6,899 nucleotides of DNA from Rhodospirillaceae bacterium (lineage in GTDB: Bacteria; Pseudomonadota; Alphaproteobacteria; Rickettsiales; UBA3002): contig CANHAG010000063.1 of the NCBI GenBank assembly GCA_947458525.1, positions 1-6,899 on the forward strand, read 5' to 3'. The translations under genes were made by a program, and so were the position numbers. The notes beneath the pieces were generated by a model. The model was given only the letters and a program-made list of their open reading frames with translations, ran no database searches and was not told where the DNA came from. Of the stretch, positions 5,857-6,899 are shown in pieces. Numbering within the stretch: position 1 is the stretch's first letter; the number at the start of each line of letters is the position of its first letter.

Positions 5857-5920
5857 CAACCGCAAGGCATAGCGAGAGGCTGTGGCGAAGTATCATTCTT
5901 ACCAAAAACGCACGCATGCA

Positions 5921-5935
5921 CCCCCGTTGAGGGGG
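5921..5935. repeat. Small C/G palindrome between purQ and rnpB
   Basis: CCCCC (5921-5925) and GGGGG (5931-5935) flank GTTGA. It lies in the 115-bp spacer between the convergent purQ and rnpB genes. There is no T-tract on either strand, so it is a poor intrinsic terminator, but it may help stop or trim transcripts from either side. It may belong to the same loose C-run/G-run class as 11-32 and 4562-4581. Confidence 0.4.
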
Positions 5936-5971
5936 AAAGCCCCAGCGGCGCTTGATCGAATTATAAACTCC

Positions 5972-6507
5972 CCAGATGGCCTGTAAGCCGGATTCTGTGC
6001 GCCTTGCGGCGTGATGACCATTCCTCTGGGCGGTGCGTTGCCGCACCGCTCAAGCAACCTACCCGCGCACGGCCGGGACAGCCTGATTCTTTTGGAATCG
6101 GTGCGCCTATTTGGTCTTGCTCCTGGTGGGGTTTGCCCTGCCACGGCTGTTACCAGCCGCGCGGTGCGCTCTTACCGCACCGTTTCACCCTTGCCCTTTT
6201 ACAATGTCCCCGGCTTGGTCTGCTGACCTCGCCATGGGACGCCGCTTCGCGGGCTTCCACCTTCGCTCCTGACGGAGCTTCGGCGGACATGCATGGCTGG
6301 CTTGCGCTGCTGCGTTCGCACAACCACGGTCCCGACAGGGCGGTCTGTTCTCTGTGGCACTTTCCCTCGGCTCGCGCCGGGCGGGTGTTACCCGCCACCA
6401 TTTCCCCGGAGTCCGGACTTTCCTCCCCACCACCAACCCCTCAAGAACATTCGTAAAAGTCACGCGCTTCAAGGGTGAGTGGTGGGGCGGTCATCCGGCC
6501 ATCTGGT
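5972..6507 (-). ncRNA. rnpB: RNase P RNA (type A), long form
   Basis: This is the catalytic RNA of ribonuclease P, which with the RnpA protein removes 5' leaders from tRNA precursors. On the minus strand it has the conserved GGAGGAAAGTCCGGACTCC (6426-6408), CACAGAGAACAGACCGCC (about 6356-6338), the long core from AAGGGTGAAACGGTGCGG to GGCAAACCCCACC (6192-6125), and CAGAATCCGGCTTAC near the 3' end. Pairings check out: P1 6497-6506 with 5972-5981 (10 bp), P2 6489-6495 with 6013-6019 (7 bp), and the P3 outer stem 6479-6487 with 6425-6433 (9 bp). At about 536 nt it is longer than most type A RNAs (377 nt in E. coli). Part of the excess is in the P12 region, where a palindromic element is inserted (6256-6287), and part is in P3. 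It converges on purQ and has its own promoter. Confidence 0.97.
6256..6287 (-). repeat. Palindromic element inside the rnpB P12 region
   Basis: On the RNA strand a 32-nt hairpin has an outer stem UCCGCC/GGUGGA (one G-U pair), a symmetric 3x3 internal loop with GAA opposite GAA, an inner stem GCUCC/GGAGC, and the loop GUCA. It lies within P12, whose ends GCCATG/CATGGC flank it. The pattern resembles a palindromic repeat (TCCGCCGAAGC...GCGAAGGCGGA) that I recall from intergenic DNA of other alphaproteobacteria. Insertion of a mobile palindrome is inferred. Confidence 0.65.
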
Positions 6508-6513
6508 CGGGCG

Positions 6514-6542
6514 GGTATAGTGGGTTTGGATCGCGAAGGCAA
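6514..6542 (-). promoter_or_regulatory. Sigma-70-type promoter of rnpB
   Basis: On the minus strand TTGCCT (6542-6537) and TATACC (6519-6514) have a 17-bp spacer. The expected start point near 6507 coincides with the first base of the P1 helix of RNase P RNA, which supports both calls. The -35 (TTGCCW) and spacing are almost the same as in the promoter at 3393-3421. Confidence 0.8.
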
Positions 6543-6568
6543 GGGGGGCAGCGGCCTGAAATCTGAAA

Positions 6569-6899
6569 TCAGTTTGTAGCCGGGGCGGCAGCCTGCTGGG
6601 CGGCGGCGCGGCGTTCCTGCTCCATCTGCGCCATGGAACCGCCATTGCCGCCCTGACGCATCCGCGCTTGCATCAGCGCCGATTCTTCCGGCGTTACTGA
6701 ATTCATATAGGGGCTGCGCATGGCCTGCAGCTGCATCGCCGCTTCCTGATAAGATTCCACGGTGTTGCGCTCGGCGCGATTCTTCGCCCAGAGCCCCACA
6801 CCGGCGGCGGCACCCACCAGCGTGCCACCTACCGCAAGCCCTGAATGATTGCGGAAGACGCTGCCAACTCCCTCAAATCCCTTACGCACGCCATAGAGC
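6569..6899 (-). CDS. Hypothetical membrane-anchored protein, C-terminal part
   Basis: I do not recognise this protein. The frame is open from the right edge of the window to a TGA at 6569-6571, giving 109 visible residues. A GTG at 6887-6889 could be a start, but the frame continues upstream (LYG before it), so the gene is probably cut by the window. There is one hydrophobic, glycine/alanine-rich segment (GLAVGGTLVGAAAGVGLWA, visible residues 20-38), followed by KNRAER and a polar C-terminal part rich in Gln, Met, Ala and Arg, ending in MEQERRAAAQQAAAPATN. This suggests a single membrane anchor with a soluble, perhaps helical, tail. It lies upstream of the rnpB promoter on the same strand, with no clear functional link. 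The reading frame is credible from its composition and its sharp end before the promoter, but no domain family can be named. Confidence 0.6.
   Translation of the reverse strand, partial: LYGVRKGFEGVGSVFRNHSGLAVGGTLVGAAAGVGLWAKNRAERNTVESYQEAAMQLQAMRSPYMNSVTPEESALMQARMRQGGNGGSMAQMEQERRAAAQQAAAPATN

Noticed and set aside
5146..5865. A 239-codon minus-strand frame opposite purQ
   Set aside because: purQ on the plus strand has all catalytic residues and full length; the antisense frame is a codon-bias shadow.
6004..6456. Plus- and minus-strand frames of up to 150 codons across 6004-6472
   Set aside because: The stretch is RNase P RNA, shown by conserved core sequence and checked helices P1-P3.

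Overview
The window looks like chromosomal DNA of an alphaproteobacterium of moderately high G+C. Four things point that way: the pyrimidine-rich, repeat-filled spacers; a PurC-PurS-PurQ gene order with a separate small PurS; an alphaproteobacterial-style PurC; and a type A RNase P RNA with a long extra helix. The genus cannot be named from the sequence alone. Most genes are core housekeeping genes. The unusual content lies between, and sometimes inside, those genes.

Left part (1-3002): the 3' end of cysS (cysteinyl-tRNA synthetase) is followed, about 150 bp later on the same strand, by cimA, a citramalate synthase of about 527 residues that starts the pyruvate route to isoleucine. A DMT/EamA-family permease is encoded convergently, with only 6 bp between the two stop codons.

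Middle (3003-3688): the DNA upstream of the permease is a mosaic of degenerate 7-bp tandem repeats, including two arrays in opposite orientation. It is followed by a minus-strand transcription unit with no convincing ORF. This unit has a promoter (3393-3421), about 180 nt of RNA able to pair its two ends, and a strong intrinsic terminator (3206-3236). It could be a 6S-like or other small RNA, or a terminated leader of the permease.

Right-centre (3689-5856): purC, purS and purQ are collinear on the plus strand. They encode SAICAR synthetase and two subunits of the FGAM synthase complex (purL is not in the window). The spacers hold 8-bp tandem arrays (one starts in the purC stop codon, an inverted one ends 7 bp before purQ), G/C palindromes, a hairpin with G-A mismatches, and a paired REP-like element.

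Right end (5857-6899): rnpB, the RNase P RNA, lies on the minus strand. It is about 536 nt, has its own promoter, and carries a palindromic element in the P12 region. Upstream of it, also on the minus strand, is the C-terminal part of an unrecognised small protein with one membrane segment that runs off the window.

The most interesting feature is repeat invasion: at least five types of short repeat pack the spacers. One palindrome sits in frame inside cysS and another inside the RNase P RNA, similar in principle to Rickettsia palindromic elements and to the cyanobacterial STRR repeats found in rnpB.
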